DNA from: Pseudomonas frederiksbergensis
Lineage (GTDB): Bacteria > Pseudomonadota > Gammaproteobacteria > Pseudomonadales > Pseudomonadaceae
NCBI RefSeq assembly: GCF_001952935.1
Contig: NZ_CP018319.1
Coordinates: 434,001-498,000, forward strand
Direction: 5' to 3'
DNA length: 64,000 nucleotides
Under the pieces are notes generated by a model. That model saw only the letters and a list, made by a program, of their open reading frames with translations. It made no database searches and had not been told where the DNA came from. The stretch's first letter is position 1. The number at the start of each line of letters is the position of its first letter. The translations under genes were made by a program, and so were the position numbers. Shown one piece after another: positions 36,552-45,759 of this stretch.

Positions 36552-37582
36552 AACACCTCGACCGCGTTTGTCTGTCGCTCGATCAGTTCACCGATCGGCT
36601 CGAGGGTCAGGCCCAGCTCGGTAGCCACTTTGAGGAAGTGTTCGTTGCCTTCGGGGGTGACCGCAACCAGCAGGCCACCGCTGGTCTGCGGATCGCAGAG
36701 CACGCGCTTGTGCATTTCCTGAAGACGCCCCAGCTTGCTGGCGTAGCTGTCAAAGTTGCGCAGCGTCCCGCCCGGCACGCAGCCTTGGTCGAGGTAATAC
36801 TCGACACCCGGCAGACGCGGCACACGGTCGTACTCGATGCGCGCGGTCACGTTGCTGCCATCGGCCATTTCCACCAAATGCCCCAGCAGGCCGAAACCGG
36901 TGACATCGGTCATCGCGGTGACGCCTTCGAGTTTGCCGAAACGGCTGCCGGGTTTGTTCAGGGTGCACATCCAGTCGCGGGCCAGGCCGATGTCGGCAGG
37001 GCGCAACTTGCCCTTCTTCTCGGCGGTGGTGAGGATGCCGATGCCCAGCGGTTTGGTGAGGTAAAGCAGGCAACCGGCGGTAGCAGTGTCGTTGCGCTTC
37101 ATGTGGCGCTTTTCCACCAGACCGGTCACGGCGAGGCCGAAGATCGGCTCTGGCGCGTCGATGGAATGCCCACCGGCCAACGGAATGCCGGCTTCATCGC
37201 AAACCGAACGCCCGCCGCGAATCACTTCCCGGGCAATCTCCGGGGCCAGCACGTTGACTGGCCAGCCGAGGATCGCAATCGCCATCAACGGGTCGCCGCC
37301 CATGGCGTAGATGTCGCTGATGGCGTTGGTGGCGGCAATGCGGCCGAAGTCGAACGGGTCGTCGACGATCGGCATGAAAAAGTCGGTGGTCGAGACCACG
37401 CCGCGTTCTTCATCAATGGCGTATACCGCCGCGTCATCGCGCGAGGCGTTGCCGACCCAGAGTTTCGGGTCAAGGTTCTGCGCCCCGCTACCGGCCAGGA
37501 TCACTTCCAGCACCTGGGGAGAAATCTTGCAGCCACATCCAGCACCATGGCTGTATTGGGTCAGACGAATCGGTTCGCTCAT
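36548..37582 (-). CDS. selD: Selenide, water dikinase (selenophosphate synthetase)
   Basis: A 344-residue enzyme making selenophosphate from selenide and ATP. The N-terminal GAGCGCK contains active-site Cys (C16/C18) and Lys19; [22 protein letters not shown] and GGHSID carry the metal/nucleotide ligands. Cys rather than selenocysteine is used at the active site, as no UGA interrupts the gene. It heads the selD-selU transcript; promoter in the gap that follows upstream. Confidence 0.96.
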   Translation of the reverse strand: MSEPIRLTQYSHGAGCGCKISPQVLEVILAGSGAQNLDPKLWVGNASRDDAAVYAIDEERGVVSTTDFFMPIVDDPFDFGRIAATNAISDIYAMGGDPLMAIAILGWPVNVLAPEIAREVIRGGRSVCDEAGIPLAGGHSIDAPEPIFGLAVTGLVEKRHMKRNDTATAGCLLYLTKPLGIGILTTAEKKGKLRPADIGLARDWMCTLNKPGSRFGKLEGVTAMTDVTGFGLLGHLVEMADGSNVTARIEYDRVPRLPGVEYYLDQGCVPGGTLRNFDSYASKLGRLQEMHKRVLCDPQTSGGLLVAVTPEGNEHFLKVATELGLTLEPIGELIERQTNAVEVF

Positions 37583-37646
37583 GGGGGAGGCACATCTCGT
37601 GAAGTCAGTGCCGAGGAGTTTACATCAACCCCTATTTCGCAGGCGC

Positions 37647-37754
37647 GATCGTTCCCACGCTCCCGCGTGGGAATGCCTCAACGGACGTTCCACGTTCGGC
37701 TTGGGACGCAGAGCGTCCCGGGCTGCAGGCTCATGCAGAACGTGGGAAACGATC
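37647..37754. repeat. Family B multi-hairpin repeat
   Basis: Bounded by GATCGTTCCCACGC and its inverse, with an inner GGGACGC hairpin arm; slightly degenerate at the right end (extra A). It lies between divergent selD and tsx-like genes. Confidence 0.88.
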
Positions 37755-37829
37755 ATCTGACCGAAAGGACAGTTAAACCAGCAATTTCCTAGCCTTTTCC
37801 GTGCCTTGAGCAAAATTGGTATGCGTTGT

Positions 37830-37841
37830 GCAAACGTTTGC
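37830..37841. promoter_or_regulatory. Palindrome GCAAACGTTTGC before the Tsx-like gene (PurR/CytR-type operator)
   Basis: A perfect 12-bp palindrome in the context TGTGCAAACGTTTGCGAG, like the ACGCAAACGTTTGCGT consensus of LacI-family PurR. A weaker copy (AAGCGTTTTCGC) lies about 20 bp downstream. It is 85 bp before the gene start. Confidence 0.5.
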
Positions 37842-37925
37842 GAGTCGCTGATACAAGCGTTTTCGCGACATAACTGCGCAAGCCCGCGGAACCGGGCGTT
37901 CGATCCGCACAAAAAGGGACTTTTA

Positions 37926-38882
37926 ATGCACCACACCACCAGCCGCGTGACTTGCACGCGCACTTTGGCTGTTTCCTTGCTGCTGGCCAGCGTTACAGGA
38001 TTACTCAGCAGCACCGTATTGGCGCAACCCGCTCCCGCCGAAGAATCCGCCCAAGGCGAAAGCCTCAGCCCCGAAGCCAGCCCACCGAAAAAAGATGTGT
38101 ACCTCTCGGACTGGTTCAATCAGGACCTGACCGTCATCGGCAGCAAAGACATCAGTTTCGGCCCGCAACCGGCCGACGATATCTACCTGGAATACGAGTA
38201 CTTCGGGCGCAAGGGGCCGTTCGAGTTGTACGGCTATATCGACATTCCAAAGATCTTCGACATCGGCAACAGCCATGACAAAGGCGTGTGGGACCACGGT
38301 TCCCCGGTGTTCATGGAGCACGAACCGCGGATCTCGATCGATTACCTCGCCGGCCGCAGCCTGGCCGCCGGGCCATTCAAGGAATGGTACGTCGCCTTTG
38401 ACTGGATCTACGACCACGGCAGTAACAGCGCCAACCGTGCCAATACGCTCTATAGCGGTTTGGGCACCGACATCGACACCCATTCGCGGGTCAACCTTTC
38501 GGCCAACTTCTATGGGCGCTACCAATGGGAAAACTACGGCGCCAGCAACGAATATTCATGGGACGGCTATCGCGCCCAACTCAAATACATCGTGCCGATC
38601 AGCAGCTTCAGCAACGGCGCATCACTGACCTACATCGGCTTCACCAATTTCGACTTCGGCTCGGACCTGCACAAGGACAACCCGGCTCGCACCGCCAACG
38701 CCACCGTCGCCACCAACGTCCTGCTGTACTCGTTCACCCACGTGCGTTTCACCCTGGTCGGCCGTTATTTCCACAACGGCGGCAATTGGGAGGATGGCAG
38801 CGAGTTGAATTTTGGCGACGGTAACTTCCGCGCCCGTTCAGATGGCTGGGGTTACTACGCCGGCGTCGGTTATCAGTTTTGA
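37926..38882 (+). CDS. Tsx/OmpK-like nucleoside-specific channel
   Basis: A 318-residue outer-membrane beta-barrel of the Tsx/OmpK family, which lets nucleosides across the outer membrane. A signal peptide (VSLLLASVTGLLSSTVLAQ) is followed by an acidic Pro-rich stretch, then SDWFNQDLTVIGSKDISFGP and a terminal GYYAGVGYQF (aromatic end as in barrels). AAAAAGGGA precedes the ATG. The LacI-type palindrome upstream fits purine/nucleoside-responsive control. Confidence 0.88.
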   Translation: MHHTTSRVTCTRTLAVSLLLASVTGLLSSTVLAQPAPAEESAQGESLSPEASPPKKDVYLSDWFNQDLTVIGSKDISFGPQPADDIYLEYEYFGRKGPFELYGYIDIPKIFDIGNSHDKGVWDHGSPVFMEHEPRISIDYLAGRSLAAGPFKEWYVAFDWIYDHGSNSANRANTLYSGLGTDIDTHSRVNLSANFYGRYQWENYGASNEYSWDGYRAQLKYIVPISSFSNGASLTYIGFTNFDFGSDLHKDNPARTANATVATNVLLYSFTHVRFTLVGRYFHNGGNWEDGSELNFGDGNFRARSDGWGYYAGVGYQF

Positions 38883-39078
38883 GACTTGTTTGAACATCGA
38901 TTTCACTCAGCCCTGGAGGACGACAAGGGCCATGGGCAGCAATCATTGGGGGGTTTCAGAGATTGCAGGGTAACGAACCAGCAGTCTGTCGGCATTGGTG
39001 GTATCCGTCTGACAATCCGAGTGAATTTTCCGCCCCCCCAACGATCCTTGTATAACCACAGGGAGGAATATGGGCTTT

Positions 39079-39306
39079 ATGAACAACGCAAAACTTTTCG
39101 TCATTGAATACACCCTTCATGGCGCGCCCAAGTCTTTCATCATCCGCCTGGACAAGATGGATAACGCGGAGGCTTGGCATTGGGCAAGTTGCGACGCGGG
39201 GATCGGACGAATCCCCCGCTTCGGCCGAGAGAAGGTGCAAAAAACCAGCAAGCCGATGGCAGAGAAGTTCGGCGTGGAAAACGTCAAGTGGCGGCCGGCG
39301 AATTAA
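39079..39306 (+). CDS. Small conserved protein (DUF6555-like)
   Basis: A 75-residue soluble protein: LFVIEYTLHGAPKSFIIRLD followed by MDNAEAWHWASCDAGIGRI, which I recall as the DUF6555 signature in pseudomonads. The start is ambiguous: GGGAGG is 12 bp from this ATG, 3 bp from an upstream ATG at 39070. Function unknown. Confidence 0.7.
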   Translation: MNNAKLFVIEYTLHGAPKSFIIRLDKMDNAEAWHWASCDAGIGRIPRFGREKVQKTSKPMAEKFGVENVKWRPAN

Positions 39307-39344
39307 CGGATGGCGCAGCCTTGGACTTTTGGGAGGGATCGGGC

Positions 39345-39623
39345 ATGACAACGACGCAACTTACCAGCAAGGCACACCTGGACTATGGCCTCGATACGCT
39401 GTTTGGCCGAATCACCAAAAGTGCCGAGTGTGAGGTCGGCCTTGAACAAGTCGAGCATGACCCGACCCGCTTCGCCCTCCGCGTCCAGTCACCTGTACCG
39501 CAAGATCTGGAACAGGCAAAAACGCTGGTGGTGAAGGTGGATGGGCGACGACTCAATGGAATCATCCGCCATACCGAACGGCTGGAAGATCAAAGCCTGA
39601 AGCTGGAAGTGGAGCCTGATTAG
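39345..39623 (+). CDS. Small hypothetical protein
   Basis: A 92-residue protein with GGAGGG ahead of the ATG at 39345. It begins MTTTQLTSKAHLDYGLDTLF and contains alternating charged and hydrophobic stretches suggesting a small beta-rich fold; no family recognised. It follows the DUF6555-like gene by 38 bp, probably on one transcript. Confidence 0.6.
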   Translation: MTTTQLTSKAHLDYGLDTLFGRITKSAECEVGLEQVEHDPTRFALRVQSPVPQDLEQAKTLVVKVDGRRLNGIIRHTERLEDQSLKLEVEPD

Positions 39624-39649
39624 GCTCCACATTCTGTGCGTCATGGGTG

Positions 39650-39814
39650 TCAGCCCTTGGCGCACTTACAACCTTTGGTCGCGCATTCTTCGCCGTGTTC
39701 ATGGTGTTTGGCGCAGGCCTCACAGCAATAGTGCTTGCCGTGTCGCGCGATCGGATGTTCGCCCAGTTTGCAGGAGCACTTGGGGCAGTCGCATTTACTT
39801 TCACTGTCGATCAT
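39650..39814 (-). CDS. Metallothionein (PmtA-like)
   Basis: A 54-residue protein with ten cysteines: CDCPKCSC, HYCCEACAKHH and GCKCAKG, and several His. The order and length match the bacterial metallothionein family (SmtA/PmtA), which binds zinc or cadmium and, in P. aeruginosa, protects against oxidative stress. GGAG precedes the internal ATG at 39814; a longer frame from 39904 has no ribosome site. Confidence 0.88.
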   Translation of the reverse strand: MIDSESKCDCPKCSCKLGEHPIARHGKHYCCEACAKHHEHGEECATKGCKCAKG

Positions 39815-39887
39815 GAGCCTGACTCCATTGGTGGTGGTCGTCCGGGTTTCGCACATGCGACCCGTATCACCAGTGTAGGAGCTTGCG

Positions 39888-40340
39888 TCACCCCTGCCGG
39901 GCACTGCTGCGATACATGAACAGCAATGCCAATGCCAGACACACCATCGCCAGTATCCGGCTGCTGGACAACTCGATCGCCGGGTTGCCCAGCCAGCCGA
40001 AGTTATCGATCAACATCCCCATCCCCAATTGCCCCACGATCACCGCCACCGTGGCGACCGCCGTGCCGACCCGCGGCACCGCGCCAACCATCACCAGCAT
40101 GTACACCACCCCGAACAGTGCACCGCTGAGCTGCCATTTCGGCACGTCCAGCAAACTCACGGCATGGGCCGGCTCGAAAAACAGGATCAGCAGCCCGGTG
40201 GTCACTGCACCGACCACGAAGGTCAGCAAACTGCTACGCAACACGCCAACCGTTTCGCCCAATCGCCCATTGATCGCCGCCTGGACACTCAGCACCGCAC
40301 CGGCCGCCACGACCACCGCCAACAAAATAATCAGATTCAT
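39888..40340 (-). CDS. DMT-family membrane protein (DUF606/YdcZ), subunit B
   Basis: A 150-residue protein with about five hydrophobic helices: MNLIILLAVVVAAGAVLSVQ, then AINGRLGETVGV, as in the DUF606 half-size DMT permeases, which act as homo- or heterodimers. The start overlaps the stop of the upstream similar gene (ATGATGA), so both are made together. Substrate unknown. Confidence 0.82.
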   Translation of the reverse strand: MNLIILLAVVVAAGAVLSVQAAINGRLGETVGVLRSSLLTFVVGAVTTGLLILFFEPAHAVSLLDVPKWQLSGALFGVVYMLVMVGAVPRVGTAVATVAVIVGQLGMGMLIDNFGWLGNPAIELSSSRILAMVCLALALLFMYRSSARQG

Positions 40341-40342
40341 CA

Positions 40343-40828
40343 TCAACCCCGAGCGATCAGAACAAGTGCCGCGACAATCAGCAGCAAGGCCAGCCAACGT
40401 TCACCGTTGACCTTTTTGCGGGTAGCGCCGAACCAGCCGAAGTGGTCGATCAACACGCTTTTGCCGACCTGCCCGGAGAGGATCGCGATCATGGTCATGG
40501 CAATGCCGATGTGCGGCGTGGCCAAGGTCAGCACGATTACGTACATCGGCCCCAAAAAACCGCCGATCAACTGCCAGCGCGGCAGTTCATTCAAGGCGGG
40601 CCCCTGTTGCGGACCGCTGAACAGCAACAGCAAGAACAGAATCGCCGAGCCGACACCGAAGATGCTCAAGGTCGCCCACAAGTGCCCGACCTGAACCCCG
40701 AGCGGCCCGAGCAGTCCGGCCTCCACGGACAGGCCCATGCCGGCCAGGATCACCAGCGGGAGCAGCAACAGTCGCAGCACTGGTTGGGGCGCTGGCGTTT
40801 CAGCGATGTCGATTGAAGAAGATTGCAT
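40343..40828 (-). CDS. DMT-family membrane protein (DUF606/YdcZ), subunit A
   Basis: A 161-residue protein with five helices. It starts MQSSSIDIAETPAP and includes PRWQLIGGFLGPMYVIVLTL, GIAMTMIAILSGQVGKSVLI and DHFGWFGATRKKV, a pattern shared with the next gene (GQLGMGMLIDNFGWLG). The two are likely a heteromeric exporter. The longer frame starting at 41032 overlaps a REP doublet and is rejected. Divergent LysR at 41053 may control the pair. Confidence 0.82.
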   Translation of the reverse strand: MQSSSIDIAETPAPQPVLRLLLLPLVILAGMGLSVEAGLLGPLGVQVGHLWATLSIFGVGSAILFLLLLFSGPQQGPALNELPRWQLIGGFLGPMYVIVLTLATPHIGIAMTMIAILSGQVGKSVLIDHFGWFGATRKKVNGERWLALLLIVAALVLIARG

Positions 40829-40867
40829 AGAGAAGCACCTGCCAGTCATCAGATAAAACACGGACCC

Positions 40868-40974
40868 ATGTGGGAGCGGCGGTGCGGCGATCCGACTTGC
40901 TCGCGAATGCAGTGTGTCAGTCGATACAAATATTGGCTGGAAGACCGCTTTCGCGAGCAAGCCCGCTCCCACAA
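40868..40974. repeat. REP doublet with enlarged left arm (family A variant)
   Basis: Same CGGTGCGGCGATCCGA insert in the left unit as the element at 26528, normal right unit; lies in the divergent promoter region of DMT and LysR genes. Confidence 0.85.
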
Positions 40975-41052
40975 TTATCGGCTGGCGATCCTTTGCGATA
41001 AATGGGAGCATCCCGACAACACTTTTGCGCAACTCGCACAGCAGGATTCCTC

Positions 41053-41988
41053 ATGCATGGCCTCAACGAACTGGGATTCAAGGCACTTCGGCTGTTTGTA
41101 GCGGTGCTGGACCACGGCAGTTTTTCCGAAGTCGCCCGTCGCGAAGGCCTGGCCCCTTCTTCGATTTCCCGGCAGATCCAATTGATGGAGCAAGCCCTGA
41201 GCCAGCAATTGCTCTACCGCCACACCCGCGCCGTCTCACCTACCGAAGCCGGGCGCATGCTGGGTCATCACGCGCGGCTGGTGCTGGTGCAACTCGAAGA
41301 GGCCGAGCAGGCCCTGCAGGAACAGCAAAGTGAACCGAGCGGACTGGTGCGGATCAACGCGCCAGTGGTGTTCGGTCACCGGCACCTGACGCCGTGGCTG
41401 GGGCGGCTCTGCGAGCGCTACCCGAAACTGCAACTGGATATCCAGCAGACCGACAGCTACGTCGATCCCTTGCAGGAAGGCGCCGACCTGCTGTTTCGCA
41501 TCGGCGCGCTGCACGATTCGAGCATGCAGGCGCGGATTCTGGCGCCCCATCGTTTTCAAGTCGCCGCGAGCCCGGCCTATCTGGAACGTCACGGCACACC
41601 GCAACATCCCGAAGAACTGGCCGCGCATCAGTGCCTGGCCTACAAGGGCGTGACCGGCCAGCAACGCTGGTTTTTCCGCAAGGATCAGCAGGACTGGACG
41701 CCCTGCTCGGTGAAGGGTCCGATCACCGGCAACCACGCCGACACCCTGACGCAAGCCGCCGAACAAGGCTTGGGGCTGGTGATGTTTCCGTCGTGGCTGA
41801 TCGGTGAGGCGGTGCGCAAGGGCACGCTGGTGCCGGTGCTGGGGGCGTATCAGGTGTCCAACAGTCCGGAACCGCAGCAGATTGCGGTTCTCTGGCCTGG
41901 CAGCCGACGGTTGTCGGTGAAGGTCAGGACGGTGATTGATTTCTTTGTCGAATGCTTCGGCACGGTGCCCTACTGGGACAGACCGTAG
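41053..41988 (+). CDS. LysR-family transcriptional regulator
   Basis: A 311-residue LTTR: winged helix at about 5-65 (LRLFVAVLDHGSFSEVARRE, then APSSISRQIQLMEQAL) and effector-binding domain from about 95. The ATG at 41053 follows GCAGGATT. It is divergent from the two DMT genes, so it probably regulates them; effector unknown. Confidence 0.9.
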   Translation: MHGLNELGFKALRLFVAVLDHGSFSEVARREGLAPSSISRQIQLMEQALSQQLLYRHTRAVSPTEAGRMLGHHARLVLVQLEEAEQALQEQQSEPSGLVRINAPVVFGHRHLTPWLGRLCERYPKLQLDIQQTDSYVDPLQEGADLLFRIGALHDSSMQARILAPHRFQVAASPAYLERHGTPQHPEELAAHQCLAYKGVTGQQRWFFRKDQQDWTPCSVKGPITGNHADTLTQAAEQGLGLVMFPSWLIGEAVRKGTLVPVLGAYQVSNSPEPQQIAVLWPGSRRLSVKVRTVIDFFVECFGTVPYWDRP

Positions 41989-42008
41989 CGACCAAGTCGA
42001 ACACGGCA

Positions 42009-42120
42009 CTGTGGCGAGGGGGCTTGTCGGAACGCCGCATCGCCCCGTTCGAGTGCGCAGCGCTCGCAAGATTTTGGGGCCGCTGCGCAGCCCAACGGGG
42101 GCAAGCCCCCTCGCCACACA
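42009..42120. repeat. Family C repeat (CTGTGGCGAGGG)
   Basis: CTGTGGCGAGGGGGCTTG and its inverse CAAGCCCCCTCGCCACA bound about 110 bp containing CCGTTCG/CGCAGC arms. Related to the element at 45517. Between convergent LysR and chemoreceptor genes. Confidence 0.85.
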
Positions 42121-42148
42121 AGCCCACTCGCCACAAAGGCATCGTCCG

Positions 42149-43831
42149 TCAGATACGGAACTGGCCCACCAGTTTGCCCAGCCGCTGACCGAGGTCGGCC
42201 AGGCTGCGGGACGTCTGGGCGCCGAGTTGGGTTTCGTCGGCGACACTGTCTACGGCCACAGCGATCTGATGCACGCTGCGGTTGATCTCTTCGGCCACGG
42301 CGGTCTGCTCTTCGGCGGCGCTGGCGATCTGCGCGTTCATCGAGTTGATGGTGCCGATCAGCTGGGCCATGGTGTCCAGCGAGGCACCCGCTTCGTTGGC
42401 CTGGGCCGAAGTGCCGTCCCCGGCTTCGCTGGAACGGCGCATCGCTTCCACCGCCGACTGAGTGCCGGCCTGCAAGCGATCGATCATGCCCTGGATTTCC
42501 TGGGTGCTGATTTGCGTGCGACTGGCCAGCGCCCGAACCTCGTCGGCCACCACCGCAAAACCACGCCCGGCCTCACCGGCACGGGCGGCTTCGATGGCGG
42601 CGTTGAGCGCCAGCAGGTTGGTCTGCTCGGCAATCGAACGGATCACGCCGAGTACACTGACAATCGACGACACGTCTTTTTGCAAGCTGTCCAGCGACAC
42701 GCCACTGCTGCGAATATCGTCCACCAACGCATGAATCTTCACGATGCTGCCGGCCACCACACGCTTGGCAGCCTGGCCTTCTTCGTCGGTCTGCTGGGCA
42801 GCCACAGCGGCGTTTTGCGCACTTTTCGCCACTTCCTGAGCCGCGGCGGACATTTGGTTGATCGCCGTGGCGACCTGATCGGTCTCGTGACGCTGACGCT
42901 CCATGGCCTGATCCGAGCGCTGCGCCTGGTCGGAGACCTGATTCACCAGCCCGGTCAGTTGCGAAGTCATTTCGGTGATCTGCCGTACCAGGCCATGGAT
43001 CTTGTCGACGAAGCGGTTGAACGAGCCGGCCAGTTCGCCGAGTTCGTCCTGGCTGGTGATGGTCAGGCGACGCGTCAGGTCGCCCTCGCCCGCCGCGATG
43101 TCATCGAGGTTGGCTTTCATCAGGTTCAGCGGACGCAAGATGGTGTTGGCCAGCAGCATCCCGGCAGCGGCAATCACCAACAGCACCACCACGGCAATCC
43201 CGACGATGCTCAGCACCACGCCTTGCATGCGCTCCTGGACCTTGATTTCGACCAGCGCCACTTGCGCTTCGATGCCGTCGAGGTTGACCGAAGTACCGAC
43301 CGCCATGTCCCACTTCGACAGGTATTCGGTGTAGCCGAGTTTCGGCACCAGCACTTGGGTGTTGCCGGGCAGCGTCGAGCTGTATTGCAGGTAGTGGGTG
43401 CCGTCCTTGGCAACTTTCACCAGGTCGCGGTTGACGTAGACGCCGTTCGGATCGCGGTTGTCCTTGAAGCTCTGGCCCACGCCTTCCGGGCTGTTGGCCT
43501 TGAACAGGCGCACGGTGTTGGAGTCGTAGCCGAAGAAGTAGCCGTCCTTGCCATAGGTGATGCTCGACAGCAACTTGACCACCTGGGCCCGCGCCGCGTC
43601 ATCACCGGGGGCGGCCGCGTCGTAGAGCGGTTTGATCGTGGTCATGGCCACGGCGACGTAACTTTGCAGGGTTGCCTTGGCATCGCTGAGCAGGCGCTGA
43701 CGGGTTTCCTCGACTTCCTTGCGGGCCTGCTCCTGCAGAATGAACAACGTGGTCAGGCTGATGACCAGCGCAAAGAGCAACACCGGGAGGACGGCAAGGG
43801 ACAGGACTTTAGCCTTCAGGCTCATGCGCAT
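42149..43831 (-). CDS. Methyl-accepting chemotaxis protein with single Cache domain
   Basis: A 560-residue chemoreceptor. The first helix (residues 7-33) and the second (about 201-227) flank a periplasmic sCache_2-type domain ([20 protein letters not shown], then [24 protein letters not shown] segment). A HAMP linker follows ([20 protein letters not shown]) and the signalling hairpin tip is [21 protein letters not shown]. No C-terminal CheR pentapeptide is seen. A weak FliA-like -10 (GCCAATAA at 43854-43861 on the minus strand) precedes it. Ligand unknown. Confidence 0.92.
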   Translation of the reverse strand: MRMSLKAKVLSLAVLPVLLFALVISLTTLFILQEQARKEVEETRQRLLSDAKATLQSYVAVAMTTIKPLYDAAAPGDDAARAQVVKLLSSITYGKDGYFFGYDSNTVRLFKANSPEGVGQSFKDNRDPNGVYVNRDLVKVAKDGTHYLQYSSTLPGNTQVLVPKLGYTEYLSKWDMAVGTSVNLDGIEAQVALVEIKVQERMQGVVLSIVGIAVVVLLVIAAAGMLLANTILRPLNLMKANLDDIAAGEGDLTRRLTITSQDELGELAGSFNRFVDKIHGLVRQITEMTSQLTGLVNQVSDQAQRSDQAMERQRHETDQVATAINQMSAAAQEVAKSAQNAAVAAQQTDEEGQAAKRVVAGSIVKIHALVDDIRSSGVSLDSLQKDVSSIVSVLGVIRSIAEQTNLLALNAAIEAARAGEAGRGFAVVADEVRALASRTQISTQEIQGMIDRLQAGTQSAVEAMRRSSEAGDGTSAQANEAGASLDTMAQLIGTINSMNAQIASAAEEQTAVAEEINRSVHQIAVAVDSVADETQLGAQTSRSLADLGQRLGKLVGQFRI

Positions 43832-43913
43832 GACGGTTCACTCTTTTGATTTTATTGGCGTGGTTAGAGGCTTTAACGGCACGCAGCATCAAAAGTTGAA
43901 TGCGGCTCTTGTT

Positions 43914-44024
43914 GATCGTTCCCACGCTCTGCGTGGGAATGCAGCCCGGGACGCTCCGCGTCCCATCAAGAGCCGAACGCGGAGCGTCCGTTGAGGCATT
44001 CCCACGCAGAGCGTGGGAACGATC
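43914..44024. repeat. Family B multi-hairpin repeat
   Basis: Bounded by GATCGTTCCCACGC and inverse, with GGGACGC/GCGTCC inner arms. It lies directly after the stop of the NhaC-like gene and before the chemoreceptor on the same strand. Confidence 0.9.
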
Positions 44025-44038
44025 GGTGGTGGGCCGGC

Positions 44039-45358
44039 TTAGAGGACCATCGCCGCTACCCAGCCGAACGCCAGCAACGGCAGGTTGTAGTGCAGGAAGG
44101 TCGGGACCACGGTGTCCCAGATGTGGTGATGCTGGCCGTCGATGTTCAAGCCCGAGGTCGGGCCGAGGGTCGAGTCCGACGCGGGCGAACCGGCGTCGCC
44201 CAGCGCGCCGGCAGTGCCGACGATGCACACGATCGCGATCGGGCTGAAGCCCAGTTGCACGCACAACGGCACAAAAATCGCGGCCAGGATCGGCACGGTG
44301 GAGAACGACGAACCGATGCCCATGGTCACCAACAGTCCGACCAACAACATCAGCAACGCGCCAATGCCTTTGCTGTGGCCGATCCACGAAGCCGATGTTT
44401 CGACCAGTGTCTGCACTTCACCCGTGGCTTTCATCACCTCGGCAAAACCGGAGGCGGCGATCATGATGAAACCGATCATCGCCATCATTTTCATGCCTTC
44501 GGTGAACAGGTCGTCGGTTTCACGCCACTTCACGATGCCTGACACCGAAAAAATCAGAAAGCCCGCCAGCGCACCGATGATCATCGAGTCCAGCAACAGC
44601 TGAATGATGAACGCCACCGCGATGGCCAGACCGGCGATCATCAGGCTCAGCGGGTTGTACTGCACCGCGACCTGTTCGACTTGCTCGATCTTTTCCAGAT
44701 CGTAGACGCGCTTCTTGCGGTAGCTGACAAACGCTGCCGCGAGCCCGACGACCATGCCCAAGGCCGGAATCCCCATGGCATGGGTAACGTTGATGCCGCT
44801 GATGTCCACCCCGCTACGGGCGACGTTGGCCAGCAGGATTTCATTCAGGAAAATGTTGCCGAAGCCCACGGGCAGGAACATGTACGGCGTGATCAGACCG
44901 AAGGTCATGACGCAGGCAATCAACCGGCGGTCCAGCTGCAGCTTGGTCAACACATATAAAAGCGGCGGCACCAGCAGCGGAATAAAGGCGATATGTATCG
45001 GCAGGATGTTCTGCGAAGCGATGGCCACCACCCACAGCAAACCGATCAACAGCCATTTGACCTGACGGCCACCGCTGGCGTGCTGACGATCGACCATCAG
45101 CAAGGCTTTGTCTGCCAGCGCGTGCGCCAGCCCGGACTTGGCAATGGCCACTGCGAAAGCGCCAAGCAATGCGTAGGACAACGCGACTGTCGCACCGCCA
45201 CCGAGGCCGCTATTGAAGGCTTTGAGTGTGGCGTCGACGCCCAGGCCACCGGTCAAACCACCCACCAGGGCACCTACGATCAGCGCGATTACGACGTGCA
45301 CGCGGGACAGACTGAGGATCAGCATGACGCCGACCGCAGCAATTACAGCATTAATCAT
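44039..45358 (-). CDS. NhaC/YuiF-like Na+/H+ antiporter family carrier
   Basis: A 439-residue inner-membrane protein with about twelve hydrophobic segments. [21 protein letters not shown] and [20 protein letters not shown] are typical of the Na+:H+ antiporter (YuiF/HisP-like) group, and the C-terminal [20 protein letters not shown] is its hallmark. Some relatives carry amino acids rather than Na+. TGAGGTAACG precedes the ATG. The nearby chemoreceptors suggest, but do not show, a nutrient link. Confidence 0.85.
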   Translation of the reverse strand: MINAVIAAVGVMLILSLSRVHVVIALIVGALVGGLTGGLGVDATLKAFNSGLGGGATVALSYALLGAFAVAIAKSGLAHALADKALLMVDRQHASGGRQVKWLLIGLLWVVAIASQNILPIHIAFIPLLVPPLLYVLTKLQLDRRLIACVMTFGLITPYMFLPVGFGNIFLNEILLANVARSGVDISGINVTHAMGIPALGMVVGLAAAFVSYRKKRVYDLEKIEQVEQVAVQYNPLSLMIAGLAIAVAFIIQLLLDSMIIGALAGFLIFSVSGIVKWRETDDLFTEGMKMMAMIGFIMIAASGFAEVMKATGEVQTLVETSASWIGHSKGIGALLMLLVGLLVTMGIGSSFSTVPILAAIFVPLCVQLGFSPIAIVCIVGTAGALGDAGSPASDSTLGPTSGLNIDGQHHHIWDTVVPTFLHYNLPLLAFGWVAAMVL

Positions 45359-45692
45359 CGTTACCTCAAGGCAAACGGAAGAGCCCGGCCGGCAGTCTGC
45401 AAAGAGCCGCCAGCGGATGGAATGTGGGGGTTTTATTAGAGGGCGCGCACTTTGCCGCAGAGTCGGCCCGGTGTCAAAGCGTGTGGCCGGTGATGATGTG
45501 TCACTCCTTATGATGACCTGTGGCGAGGGAGCTTGCTCCCGTTGGGTTGCGAAGCGACCCCCTGCATTCCGTCAGCCACAACGCATCGGCAGGTTTTGCG
45601 ACTGCTTCGCAGCCGAGCGGGAGCAAGCTCCCTCGCCACAGGTAAGCACTCTCGCCACAAAATCAGCGGCGAGCCTTATTCGGATTGCGGCA
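45359..45692. other. Intergenic region with a family C repeat
   Basis: No gene is seen between the carrier and the chemoreceptor. It contains the repeat at 45517-45643 and both promoters; the chemoreceptor promoter is listed separately. Confidence 0.6.
45517..45643. repeat. Family C repeat (CCTGTGGCGAGGGAGCTTGC)
   Basis: CCTGTGGCGAGGGAGCTTGC and its inverse bound about 127 bp with inner TTGCGAAGC/GCTTCGCA arms; same family as at 42009, but in opposite context. Confidence 0.88.
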
Positions 45693-45719
45693 TAAAGAAA
45701 GCCGAATTGCGGCCGTTAC
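45693..45719 (+). promoter_or_regulatory. Candidate sigma-28 (FliA) promoter of the chemoreceptor gene
   Basis: TAAA, exactly 15 bp, then GCCGTTAC (consensus TAAA-N15-GCCGATAA, 6 of 8 in the -10). It lies 41 bp before the ATG, the expected position for a chemotaxis gene. Confidence 0.55.
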
Positions 45720-45759
45720 AGTGCAAAGTCTCAGATAAATATCGAATAAGGACGTCTCC

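Noticed and set aside
38932..38973. 13-codon frame after GGAGGAC
   Set aside because: Very short with no supporting similarity; could be a leader peptide but cannot be shown.
41936..43849. 637-codon open frame on the plus strand
   Set aside because: Antisense to the single-Cache chemoreceptor.
43854..43885. FliA promoter before the single-Cache chemoreceptor
   Set aside because: The -10 GCCAATAA is good but TAAA is 12 rather than 15 bp away, so kept only as a remark.
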